NCBI GenBank assembly: GCA_964529325.1
Contig: CAZGWH010000033.1
Span: forward strand, 1 to 23,906
Direction: 5' to 3'
Length of the DNA stretch: 23,906 nt
Origin: GCA-2689995 sp964529325
GTDB taxonomy: Bacteria; Fidelibacterota; Marinisomatia; SCGC-AAA003-L08; GCA-2689995
Positions 1-9,167 of this stretch are shown here, piece by piece. The notes beneath the pieces were generated by a model. The model was given only the letters and a program-made list of their open reading frames with translations, was not told the origin of the DNA and did no database searches. Made by a program: the position numbers and the translations under genes. Position 1 is the first letter of the stretch; each line of letters starts with the position of its first letter.

Positions 1-53
1 ATAAAAATTAAATTTCAACTCCAAATAAGAAATAATATTGTTTAATTTATGAT

Positions 54-2288
54 ATGAAAAAATATAAAATATTTACAATTTTAGTATTGGTAACAATAAT
101 TATGAGTTCTCAAAAAGGATATAAAAAAACAGTTTTAGAATATGATGGAAATGGTCGGTTAATATTACCAAGTAAAGAAATCATAAATCAATTACCTAAA
201 GACGGAGGTGAAATTTTTAATCGCTTAATTTTTGAAAGTTCGCCATATCTATTACAGCATTCAGCAAACCCTGTTGATTGGTATCCATGGAGCGAAGAAG
301 CCTTTTTAGAAGCCGAAAGACGAGATGTTCCTATATTCCTTTCAATTGGATATTCAACATGCCATTGGTGTCATGTGATGGAACATGAGTCATTTGAAGA
401 TGAAGAAGTTGCACGCTTAATGAATGAATCATTTGTTAATATAAAGGTTGATCGTGAGGAAAGACCAGATATTGATAAATTATATATGGATGTAACTCAA
501 ATGGTTACGGGGCGAGGTGGTTGGCCGATGACAGTAATAATGACTCCCCAAAGAGAACCATTTTTTGCAGGTACCTATTTTCCTAAACATAGTCGGTATA
601 AACGGCAAGGAATGATGGAATTAATCCCACAAATAAAAGGAGTTTGGGACACCGATAGAAGTGATATTTTATCGGATGCTAAAAATTTAACAAATCGATT
701 AATAAATAGTTATATAACTTCAAAAAATAAAGATGTTGTAAATAATAATATATTAGAAAGTGCTTTTAACCAATTTTCTTCAAAATTTGATTCTGAATGG
801 GGTGGATTTGGAAAGGCACCAAAATTTCCGAAAGCACATGATTATATTTATTTATTGAGGTACTGGCAAGAGTCCAAAAACCCAATGGCATTAAAAATGG
901 TAGAAAAATCATTAAAAGAAATGAGGAAAGGAGGAATGTATGATCATATTGGATTTGGTTTTCATCGCTATTCAACGGATAAAGAATGGTTAGCACCTCA
1001 TTTTGAAAAAATGCTTTATGATCAAGCTATTTTAATTATGGCATATTCAGAAGCGTGGCGAGCTACGGGTAAAATTGAATATAGAAATGTGGTAGAAGAA
1101 ATAATTTCGTATGTCATTAGAGATATGACTGCTGAAAATGGTGGGTTTTATTCTGCAGAAGATGCAGATAGTGAAGGAGAAGAAGGGTTATTTTACCTTT
1201 GGACAACAGAAGAGATTGAGACTTTATTAGGAAGTGAAGAAGGTATGCAATTTAATTCGCTTTTTAATTTGAATTCAGGTGGGAATTGGGCAGAAGGTAA
1301 AAGACATGGCCAGACAAATATTCCTCATTTTAGATTAGATATCCAAGAAGTTTCAAACAATTTAAATATAGATCAAACTCAATTAATAAACTCATTAGAA
1401 ATTTGGCGTGAGCATTTATTTGCGATTCGTGAATATCGTGTACACCCTCAAAAAGATGATAAAATTTTAACAGATTGGAATGGTTTGATGATTTCTGCCC
1501 TTGCTTATGCAGGACGAGCATTAAATGAAAAATCATATATTGATTATGCAGAAAGAGCAATGGATTTTATTTTAAGTGAAATGAAAAATAAAGATGGAAG
1601 CTTAAAAAAACGATATCGAAAAGGTGAGTCTGGATTGTCTGCTGTATTAGATGATTATGCATTTGTTATTTGGGGATTAATTGAGCTTTATCAATCTAAT
1701 TTTGATTTAAAATATTTAGATGAAGCGATTATACTTTCAGATTATCAAATTAATCATTTTTGGGATGATGTAGGAAATGGATTTTATTTTTCTGCAGATA
1801 ATGGAGAGGTATTATTATCACGACCAAAAGAATATTATGATGGAGCAATCCCAGCTGGAAATTCAGTATCAGCATATAATTTTATACGATTAGCACGAAT
1901 ACTTTCTAATTCAAATTATGAAGAATTATCTCATCAAGTTATTGAATCGAATGCGAAGAGTTTAAATAGGTATCCATCAGGATATTCAATGTTGTTACAA
2001 GCAATAAGTTTTTCAAATACATCAAATGAAGTTATTATTTTTGAAGGAAAAAATGAAATAAAAAATAAAGAAATGCTTAGTGGTATAATCGATATTTATA
2101 AACCCAATTTGATTGTAATTTTAGTCACAAAAGAAAATTATAATACAATGAAGGAAAAGATGAATTACTTAAATTATTTTCCTGAAAATCAAAATGATGA
2201 ACCGATGGTATATGTATGTGAAAATTATACATGTAAATTACCGACTTCTAACTTAGAAAAAGTTATTCAATTATTAACAGATGATTAA
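54..2288 (+). CDS. Exported YyaL/SPATA20-type thioredoxin-domain protein (DUF255)
   Basis: A 744-residue member of the YyaL/SPATA20 family. A thioredoxin-like domain (about residues 57-215) carries the family signature SPYLLQHSANPVDWYPW (63-79), the CHWC pair (C103, C106), GGWP (155-158) and FAGTYFP. It is followed by an (alpha/alpha)6-barrel resembling N-acylglucosamine 2-epimerases (about 230-640), with GGMYDHIGFGFHRY near 293-306 and AEDADSEGEEG near 368-378. The C-terminal tail has the usual Cys pair (C722, C727), so the protein looks complete. The biochemical role of the family is not settled; a redox or sugar-related role is usually guessed. The oddity is the N-terminus: about 55 residues precede the normal family start, beginning with KK and a hydrophobic stretch (about 6-18), like a signal peptide or uncleaved anchor without a lipobox Cys. 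This suggests export. No Shine-Dalgarno is visible. The next gene starts 13 nt after the stop. Confidence 0.9.
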   Translation: MKKYKIFTILVLVTIIMSSQKGYKKTVLEYDGNGRLILPSKEIINQLPKDGGEIFNRLIFESSPYLLQHSANPVDWYPWSEEAFLEAERRDVPIFLSIGYSTCHWCHVMEHESFEDEEVARLMNESFVNIKVDREERPDIDKLYMDVTQMVTGRGGWPMTVIMTPQREPFFAGTYFPKHSRYKRQGMMELIPQIKGVWDTDRSDILSDAKNLTNRLINSYITSKNKDVVNNNILESAFNQFSSKFDSEWGGFGKAPKFPKAHDYIYLLRYWQESKNPMALKMVEKSLKEMRKGGMYDHIGFGFHRYSTDKEWLAPHFEKMLYDQAILIMAYSEAWRATGKIEYRNVVEEIISYVIRDMTAENGGFYSAEDADSEGEEGLFYLWTTEEIETLLGSEEGMQFNSLFNLNSGGNWAEGKRHGQTNIPHFRLDIQEVSNNLNIDQTQLINSLEIWREHLFAIREYRVHPQKDDKILTDWNGLMISALAYAGRALNEKSYIDYAERAMDFILSEMKNKDGSLKKRYRKGESGLSAVLDDYAFVIWGLIELYQSNFDLKYLDEAIILSDYQINHFWDDVGNGFYFSADNGEVLLSRPKEYYDGAIPAGNSVSAYNFIRLARILSNSNYEELSHQVIESNAKSLNRYPSGYSMLLQAISFSNTSNEVIIFEGKNEIKNKEMLSGIIDIYKPNLIVILVTKENYNTMKEKMNYLNYFPENQNDEPMVYVCENYTCKLPTSNLEKVIQLLTDD

Positions 2289-2301
2289 TCAAATATAAAA
2301 T

Positions 2302-5300
2302 ATGTCCCTTAATCCCTATAATTTAAACAGAAATGTTGCAATACGAGCATGTGCTGGTGCTGGAAAAACATATACACTTGCTTGGCGATATATGGCTATT
2401 CTTGATGATTTTGCAAAGGAATCCATAAATGAATTAGAAGAAAATTGGCTTGGTCCTTCAAATATTTTGGTAATAACATTTACTAAAAAAGCGACTGCCG
2501 AATTAAATCAACGAATTATTGAAATATTATCAAATTTTTTAAATGGTGAAAATAAAGATTTCCCTGTACAATTAAATAATTTTAATTATTCATATAGTAT
2601 TTGGTTACAAAAACAATTATTGAATTCCAAAATTATGACTTTAGATTCATTTTGCATGTCTATTTTAAAAGATAATCCAATTTTATCAGGAATTGATCCT
2701 AATATTAAAATGATGGATGAATTTGAATCCATTCAATTTTATGAAAATTGCTATTCTAAGTTTACACTTAATTTATCAGACATTGAATTTAAATTATTAA
2801 TTAAAAATTTTGGTGCAAATAATATTAAAGAATTATTTATTGATTCATTAAATAATCAATTAGAAATTCCTCAATTAATTATACGCTATAATAGATCCGA
2901 AAATGAAATATTAAATAACTGGATAAATGATTATCAACCCAATTTAGATTTTTCACAACTTATTAATTCAATCTTCGATTGTGCTAAAATAATTTGCCAT
3001 TCAAATTTGACAGAAGATATAAAAGAAAAATGGGAAGAAATTTATAGTCTTACATCAAAATTTCATAAAGTTAAACCTAAAGATAAATTAGTTTACTTTA
3101 AAATAAATATTTTTCCATTATTAATTACAAAAGCAGGAACGCCAAGAGCAAGTCTTGGGAAAACAGGGAATAAATCTCAATGGAAAAAAGCAGGATTAGA
3201 TAAAGTAGAATTTGATGAATTGGCATCAATTCTTAAAATAAATTTATCAAAATTAAATACGAATGAAGTATTAACAATTTTCACAGATCAAGATTTAAAA
3301 CATGGTAAACTTATAAAATTAATGTTGAAATTAATTAATGATTGGTTTAAGATTGTAGAGCAAAATAAAACAAAACAGCGAGTTGTAACATTCCCTGATT
3401 TATTAAATAAATCTTTAAAAATTCTTCGAATAAATTCCGATTTAAAAAAGAAATTATCTGAAAATTATCATCATATAATGGTGGATGAATTTCAAGATAC
3501 TACCCATTCTCATTGGGAGTTAATAAAATCTATTTCAGAGGTTGATGGAAAATTAAGGAAGAAAGGGCTGTTTATTGTTGGTGATGAAAAACAATCGATT
3601 TATAGATTTAATCAAGCCGATGTAACAACTTTTAGTAAGGCAATTTCTGATATAAAAAATGTACTCCCAAATTTTAATCCTGATGGTTTAGATTGGAATT
3701 TTAGATCAACGAATAAATTAATATCTAATTGTATAAACCCTTTATTTGAAAAGATTTTTATTAATGATGATGATAAAAAACTACCTTACATGGCAACCTA
3801 TCAAAAAACAATTTCACATGTAGGAAGCCCAAATAAAGTCATACCATCAACAATTAAAAATCCATTTACTTCATTCAATTTAGATTTTATGTTAGTAGAT
3901 GAAAACGAAGATGATTTTAAAAAAGATATAATAGCCTATCCATTACATATTGCAAATCAAGTTAAAGAAATACTTGATGTAAATAATGGTATAAATGTTG
4001 AAAATAATATAGTTGCAGTATTATTAAATGCGGTTAAGCCTGTAATAAATTCTTATACAGAAGCCTTCTCTCGGCTGGGAATAAAAGTTGAAATAGTTGC
4101 GGGTGCTTCATTTTACCAAAGTCAAGAGATTATGGATATCGAAATGTTAATCTCATTATTATTAAACCCTGAAGATAATTTGGCAATGTGTGGGATATTG
4201 AAATCACCAATATTTTCTTTTACGGATTCTGAAATTCATGAAATGGTAATTGATAGAAATAATATATCTATTTATCAACATTTGGAAAATAATTATCAAG
4301 ATATTATTATTGAAATAAATGAGTGGATTATTAGCTCAAAAACAATCCCTATAGATAGATTATTAAATAATATTTTTAATAAACCATACTGTAATTTAGG
4401 TTATTTATCTGAACATAATGGAGAACAGCGATTAGCAAATATAAATAAAATGATATCGATTATCCATAATTGGTCATTAGCTGGTGATAGCCTTGAAATA
4501 ATTAGAGAAACATTAAAAGGATATATATCAAAAGAAATATCTGAAGAAAATTTTCCAATTTCTAAAAATACGAAAGCGGTGATAATGTCAATTCATAAAT
4601 CTAAAGGACTGGCATTTCCATTTGTAATTATTCCTGAAATTCAAAAATCATTTACTTTAAGTAATAAATCTAGAATGCTCATTGATTTTTTATTTGATAA
4701 AAATGGTAATAGAGTAATGGAACCTGCATTTATACCTCGGAAAGAAAATTGGGAATCAGAACAGTATGCTTTAACTCACCAATTGAAAATTCAACTACAT
4801 AAAGAATTATTTGAAGAGAAAAAACGATTATTATATGTAGGGATAACAAGAGCAAAATATGGTGTCATTTTATCTGGTTTTTTAAAGAAAAAAGATGTTG
4901 AAAAAGAATGTGGATTAGAGTTTGAAAATTCAAAATCTTGGCTTGATTGGTTAAGAGCAATTTATCCAATTGATTCGATGATAAATAAGGGGGGAATTAT
5001 TGAAAATATAAAAAATGGTCCCCAAATAAAAATAAAAAGTTATAAACGAATAGAAAATAATTTTGATAAAAATAGAATTGAATCTATTGATTATTTACCC
5101 ATTCAAAATGATATATATTTGCCAAAGTTTTTTCAAAAAAGTGTAACTCAATTATTTAAATTAAAATCAAATCATATAAATTCCACACACAATGATACCC
5201 AAAACACCCCCGAAAAAGGAATATTAATTCATAAAATATTAGAAATGGGATGGTTGGTATTAAATGATATAATTAAGATTAACGAATGGATTCAAAAAAA

Positions 5301-8300
5301 GGGTTTAGAGTTTCAACAAAAAATTAATGATTTAGACTTAACATTATTAATTAAAAAATTACAACAGAATAAACATGTTTTATTTATTCAATCCTTACCA
5401 AATAATGAATGTTTTAAAGAATTGTGGTTACAATCTATAATTTCTTCATCTGATGAAAAAATAAATATTTTATTAACAGGAATAATTGATGTGCTTTACA
5501 AAAGTAATAATCAATGGTTTGTTCTTGATTATAAATCTGGTGATAGTAGTAAAAATAATGAAGCTTATACTAAACAAATCCAAGCTTACTTACAATTGGT
5601 TAATCATATTTTTGGTATTGAAGCAATTGGGCAAATATTATATTTAGAAGATAATAAATTAATTACTATTTCAAATAATAAAACATTGTTTTCTCCTTTA
5701 GAACAATTTAATAATAATAGTTTTGAATTTAATCCTTCAATAATTGGGAAGCGAGATATACATCCTCCATTAATTAAACAGTCAAATAAAACGACAATTA
5801 TTCTATCAAATTCAAAAAGAAAAAGGGATTTTTGGTTTTCTTTATTGATAGATAAAAAACTAAATCCGAATATAAATATTATAACATTTGCTGATTTTAA
5901 AAACCAATTTATTACAAATAACATTAAATTGCCTCCACCATTTGTAAAAAGGCAAATTATAATAAATATTTTTAATAATAAATTGGGCGAATTTAAATTA
6001 AAAAACCGTCCAGGAATAGTAGATATGATTTATGATGCATTTGAATCTTACTTTAAAACGAATTGTTATATTGATAATGATTTACTAAAAAAATATAATT
6101 TATATATTCATAAATTAAATAAATATGGGTTTTCAATAGGCGAAGTAATAAATGAAAATTTAGATTTTGGACTAGATGAAAATACTGATTATTTATTTGA
6201 AACCCCTGCTGTTGTTACATTGGAAGATAAAAATATAGTTCATCAGTTGAAGAATAATGAAAAAATAAATAAATTACCTATTTTTGAAAAAATACCCAAA
6301 GAAAAAAAACAAGAATTTTTATTAAATATGTTTAAAGATTCAAACAATAAATGGATGGTATTCAATACAATTCAAGATGAAATACATTTTATTGGTAAAA
6401 AAATATTAGACATAAATCAAAATGGTACATCATATAACCAAATCTCAATTATTTTGCCGTCAATGGAGGAATATTTACCAATTCTTGTAGGATTATTTAG
6501 AATGCAGGGAATTCCTCTCTCCATAAGGAAAACTGAACCAATAAGTGAAAAACCAATTATTATTTCTTTATTATCATATTGTAAACTTTTTAATAGTGAT
6601 AAGTTCTATTGGATAGATATCAAAAGTTGGCTAGAAAGTTCTTTATTTCAAATTATTTATGAAGATTCGTCTGTTTCTTCTGAAGTTATTTATGAATTGG
6701 ATTTGTTATTACGAAAAAAGGGTTTACTTGAATTTAAATTAAGTCAATTAGATGAAATGAAATCATCATTGAAAAACTTTGAAAATATCAATTCCATTGA
6801 ATTATTAATTGAATTTATAAGTCGTATAAAATCCAATTCTCAAAATATTTCAATTTCAATTATATTAAATCAATTACAGAATTCGGACTACAAAACAAAA
6901 TTAATTGAATCTGATAAAATCGCTTTAGATGCATTCATTAAATTAATAAATGAAATACAATCTCAGATTGATAAATATCAATTTAAACTATCTAATGTTG
7001 AATTATTGAATGAAATATATCATTTTGTTTCTAAAATTGAATTTTCACCAAATTCAACAGATTTTGGGGTAGAAATTATATCAATTATGGATAGTCAGAA
7101 CTTGGTAAATCCATTTGTATTTATTCCAGGAATGTCACGAGATGTATTTCCTGTTCAAAAAAAACAAAACCCATTTATCGCCTTAAATGATAATTTACAT
7201 GTAGAAGCAAATCATCATATATTTTTATCATGGTTCGATAGTAAGAAAAATGTATATTTATCTTATCCTAAATTAAACAATAAAAATGAATTATTAGAAC
7301 CAACTATTTTCATGAATGGAATTAATCCAAAAACAATTAATGAGTCAATATTATTTGATTCTGAGATTAGATTAAAAAATACAATTGGGAAATTAATTAA
7401 TCCTAAAATTGAGTCAAAATCACTTTTAAAAGTAATAAACAGACATAATGCATTCGTAAATAATAATATTCCTGAAGAATATTTTGGTAAAATAAAAAAT
7501 TATAATTATAAAAATTTGAGCAATGAATTTTCTGCGACTTCTTTTGATGAATTGTTTTTTACACCATATCTTTATTTATTAAAAAGAAATTGGAAATTGT
7601 ATGAAATTGATAATAATGTATCAAGTAGTTTGATTAAAGGCGATTTCATACATCGTGTTTTTGAAATCTTTGGCAATCAAAATGGATGGGATGTAAATCG
7701 AAAAACTAAAGTAAAAGGAACGGCGTTATTAGATGAAATTATAAAAATAGAAAAAAAGAAAATTGATAAAAATTCGCAACCTATTATTGAAGAACTTTCA
7801 TTAAGTAATCCAACAATTTGGGAGTTAATTTTAGAAGAAGAATTATCATTTTATCCTACATTATTGCATTATAAATCTGAACTAGAATTTGGAAGCGATA
7901 ATTCCAATTCCTTTCCATTTTTATCTATAAACCATCCTGAAATTGGTGAAATAAAATTTAAGGGTAAAATTGATAGAATTGATAAATCTATAGATGAAAA
8001 AAATATTATAATTCAAGATTTTAAAACGGGAGATATAATATGGGGAGATTTATCTCAAGACATGTCTCGTCAATTATTTATTTATTATTTAGTTGTTAAA
8101 CAATTATTTCCTGAAGCAAGAATAGCAGTCTCATATCGAAAAGTAAAAAATATCACTGATCGAAATTTTGGATTTTATAATAGTTTTATAATTGATGATG
8201 ATATAAATTCTTATGAAGATATAAATATTAAAAAAAATAAAAAACATATATATATAAAAAATGAAAACGAAATAAAGAACGAGATTTATTCTGCATTATC

Positions 8301-8421
8301 TCCGATAATTTCAGGTTTTTTTAATCCATTTTCAAAAAAATATGTGCATTCAAATATTGATAGCTATTATTATTTAAAAAATGTAGCAAGATTAGAAACA
8401 ATAAAATTCTTTTTATCTTAA
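2302..8421 (+). CDS. AddA-AddB fusion: UvrD-type helicase with two PD-(D/E)XK nuclease domains
   Basis: A 2039-residue protein that appears to join both subunits of an AddAB-type double-strand-break resection enzyme. The first half is AddA-like: Walker A ACAGAGKT (16-23), motif Ia ITFTKKATAEL (58-68), Walker B VDEFQDT (394-400), motif III VGDEKQSIYRFNQAD (426-440), motif IV WNFRST (465-470), motif V SIHKSKGL (763-770), motif VI LLYVGITRAK (843-852). A RecB-type nuclease follows, with H977, D1063, D1076/K1078 (LDYKSG) and Q1092. From about residue 1160 the chain is AddB-like: an inactive helicase-like region (PFVFIPGMSRDVFP, 1604-1617) and a second nuclease with H1784, D1891 (GKIDRID), D1906/K1908 (DFKTG) and Q1924. 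The AddB half has no P-loop and no cysteine after C1427, so the Fe-S cluster of classical AddB must be absent. Usually these are two genes of roughly 1000-1200 codons each. The frame is open throughout, with no Met near the junction. Chi recognition cannot be judged. Confidence 0.88.
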   Translation: MSLNPYNLNRNVAIRACAGAGKTYTLAWRYMAILDDFAKESINELEENWLGPSNILVITFTKKATAELNQRIIEILSNFLNGENKDFPVQLNNFNYSYSIWLQKQLLNSKIMTLDSFCMSILKDNPILSGIDPNIKMMDEFESIQFYENCYSKFTLNLSDIEFKLLIKNFGANNIKELFIDSLNNQLEIPQLIIRYNRSENEILNNWINDYQPNLDFSQLINSIFDCAKIICHSNLTEDIKEKWEEIYSLTSKFHKVKPKDKLVYFKINIFPLLITKAGTPRASLGKTGNKSQWKKAGLDKVEFDELASILKINLSKLNTNEVLTIFTDQDLKHGKLIKLMLKLINDWFKIVEQNKTKQRVVTFPDLLNKSLKILRINSDLKKKLSENYHHIMVDEFQDTTHSHWELIKSISEVDGKLRKKGLFIVGDEKQSIYRFNQADVTTFSKAISDIKNVLPNFNPDGLDWNFRSTNKLISNCINPLFEKIFINDDDKKLPYMATYQKTISHVGSPNKVIPSTIKNPFTSFNLDFMLVDENEDDFKKDIIAYPLHIANQVKEILDVNNGINVENNIVAVLLNAVKPVINSYTEAFSRLGIKVEIVAGASFYQSQEIMDIEMLISLLLNPEDNLAMCGILKSPIFSFTDSEIHEMVIDRNNISIYQHLENNYQDIIIEINEWIISSKTIPIDRLLNNIFNKPYCNLGYLSEHNGEQRLANINKMISIIHNWSLAGDSLEIIRETLKGYISKEISEENFPISKNTKAVIMSIHKSKGLAFPFVIIPEIQKSFTLSNKSRMLIDFLFDKNGNRVMEPAFIPRKENWESEQYALTHQLKIQLHKELFEEKKRLLYVGITRAKYGVILSGFLKKKDVEKECGLEFENSKSWLDWLRAIYPIDSMINKGGIIENIKNGPQIKIKSYKRIENNFDKNRIESIDYLPIQNDIYLPKFFQKSVTQLFKLKSNHINSTHNDTQNTPEKGILIHKILEMGWLVLNDIIKINEWIQKKGLEFQQKINDLDLTLLIKKLQQNKHVLFIQSLPNNECFKELWLQSIISSSDEKINILLTGIIDVLYKSNNQWFVLDYKSGDSSKNNEAYTKQIQAYLQLVNHIFGIEAIGQILYLEDNKLITISNNKTLFSPLEQFNNNSFEFNPSIIGKRDIHPPLIKQSNKTTIILSNSKRKRDFWFSLLIDKKLNPNINIITFADFKNQFITNNIKLPPPFVKRQIIINIFNNKLGEFKLKNRPGIVDMIYDAFESYFKTNCYIDNDLLKKYNLYIHKLNKYGFSIGEVINENLDFGLDENTDYLFETPAVVTLEDKNIVHQLKNNEKINKLPIFEKIPKEKKQEFLLNMFKDSNNKWMVFNTIQDEIHFIGKKILDINQNGTSYNQISIILPSMEEYLPILVGLFRMQGIPLSIRKTEPISEKPIIISLLSYCKLFNSDKFYWIDIKSWLESSLFQIIYEDSSVSSEVIYELDLLLRKKGLLEFKLSQLDEMKSSLKNFENINSIELLIEFISRIKSNSQNISISIILNQLQNSDYKTKLIESDKIALDAFIKLINEIQSQIDKYQFKLSNVELLNEIYHFVSKIEFSPNSTDFGVEIISIMDSQNLVNPFVFIPGMSRDVFPVQKKQNPFIALNDNLHVEANHHIFLSWFDSKKNVYLSYPKLNNKNELLEPTIFMNGINPKTINESILFDSEIRLKNTIGKLINPKIESKSLLKVINRHNAFVNNNIPEEYFGKIKNYNYKNLSNEFSATSFDELFFTPYLYLLKRNWKLYEIDNNVSSSLIKGDFIHRVFEIFGNQNGWDVNRKTKVKGTALLDEIIKIEKKKIDKNSQPIIEELSLSNPTIWELILEEELSFYPTLLHYKSELEFGSDNSNSFPFLSINHPEIGEIKFKGKIDRIDKSIDEKNIIIQDFKTGDIIWGDLSQDMSRQLFIYYLVVKQLFPEARIAVSYRKVKNITDRNFGFYNSFIIDDDINSYEDINIKKNKKHIYIKNENEIKNEIYSALSPIISGFFNPFSKKYVHSNIDSYYYLKNVARLETIKFFLS

Positions 8422-8465
8422 TATCTATTTAAATATTTAATAATTAATCATATAAATTTATCATA

Positions 8466-9161
8466 ATGGAAACTGACGAGTATTTTGATTTTTCGCAATA
8501 TTTTACTTCAGGAATAACAGCAATTCTGTCTAAAAATAGCACTATTCCTAAAAGTTTATTGCATAGAGATAAGATAAAACATTTTTCTCAAAAGTTGAAT
8601 GTAAATTTCGATTCAATCGCAATTCCAAGTCAAACACATTCAAATAATTGTAAAATTATAAAAAATCGAGGGATTTATCAAATTGTAGATGGATTAATCA
8701 CTCAAAATTCAGAGTTAATTTTATGTCTATCTGTAGCTGATTGCTGTCCCATTTTTATTGAAGATAAAAAAAATAATATAATTGGATTAATACATTCGGG
8801 ATGGAAAGGGACGGTGAATAAAATTGTAATTAATGCTGTAAATTCATTCTTAAATTTAGGAAGTAATATAAATGATTTAATTATTTTTTTAGGACCATCT
8901 ATTGGTAAATGTTGTTATGAAGTTGGTATTAAAGTTAGTGAATTATTTGTTAGCAAATGTAAAATAAGAATAGATTCGTCAAAGTTTTTAATTGATATTA
9001 AAGGGCAAATAGAAGTTGATTTAATAAAATATGGGTTTCAAAATGAGCAAATAATTTCATCTAATATTTGTACTTTTGAAAATATGAATTGTGAAAGCTA
9101 TAGAAGAGATGGCGAATCTTCAGGGAGAATGATTGCTTTTATGGGACAGTTTAATATATAA
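8466..9161 (+). CDS. pgeF: PgeF/YfiH-family peptidoglycan editing factor (polyphenol oxidase / purine nucleoside phosphorylase-like)
   Basis: A 231-residue protein of the YfiH/PgeF/LACC1 family (multicopper polyphenol oxidoreductase fold). The usual metal ligands are present: H58 in QTH, C93 in ADCCP and H110 in HSGWKGT. The family motif GPSIGKCCYEVG lies at 143-154 and SYRRDGESSGRM at 211-222. Family members have been reported to remove mis-incorporated amino acids during cell-wall synthesis (PgeF) and to act on purine nucleosides in mammalian LACC1; which activity applies here cannot be told from sequence. Length is slightly under the usual 240-260. The gene starts 44 nt after the AddAB-like gene and ends 6 nt before uppP, so it probably heads or shares an envelope-related transcript. 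No Shine-Dalgarno is seen; the leader is nearly all A/T. Confidence 0.9.
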   Translation: METDEYFDFSQYFTSGITAILSKNSTIPKSLLHRDKIKHFSQKLNVNFDSIAIPSQTHSNNCKIIKNRGIYQIVDGLITQNSELILCLSVADCCPIFIEDKKNNIIGLIHSGWKGTVNKIVINAVNSFLNLGSNINDLIIFLGPSIGKCCYEVGIKVSELFVSKCKIRIDSSKFLIDIKGQIEVDLIKYGFQNEQIISSNICTFENMNCESYRRDGESSGRMIAFMGQFNI

Positions 9162-9167
9162 AAAACT

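Noticed and set aside
5604..5924. A 106-codon open frame on the minus strand, and similar antisense frames (766-996, 1330-1560, 9497-9745, 22973-23293 and others)
   Set aside because: All lie inside strongly supported + strand genes with conserved motifs; their translations are low-complexity hydrophobic shadows with no recognisable domain.
2302..8421. Possibility that the 2039-codon gene is two genes merged by an assembly or sequencing error
   Set aside because: Both halves are in the same frame, and there is no start codon, ribosome site or spacer near the junction. A merged pair would need loss of a stop and of an intergenic segment. Kept only as a refutation test.
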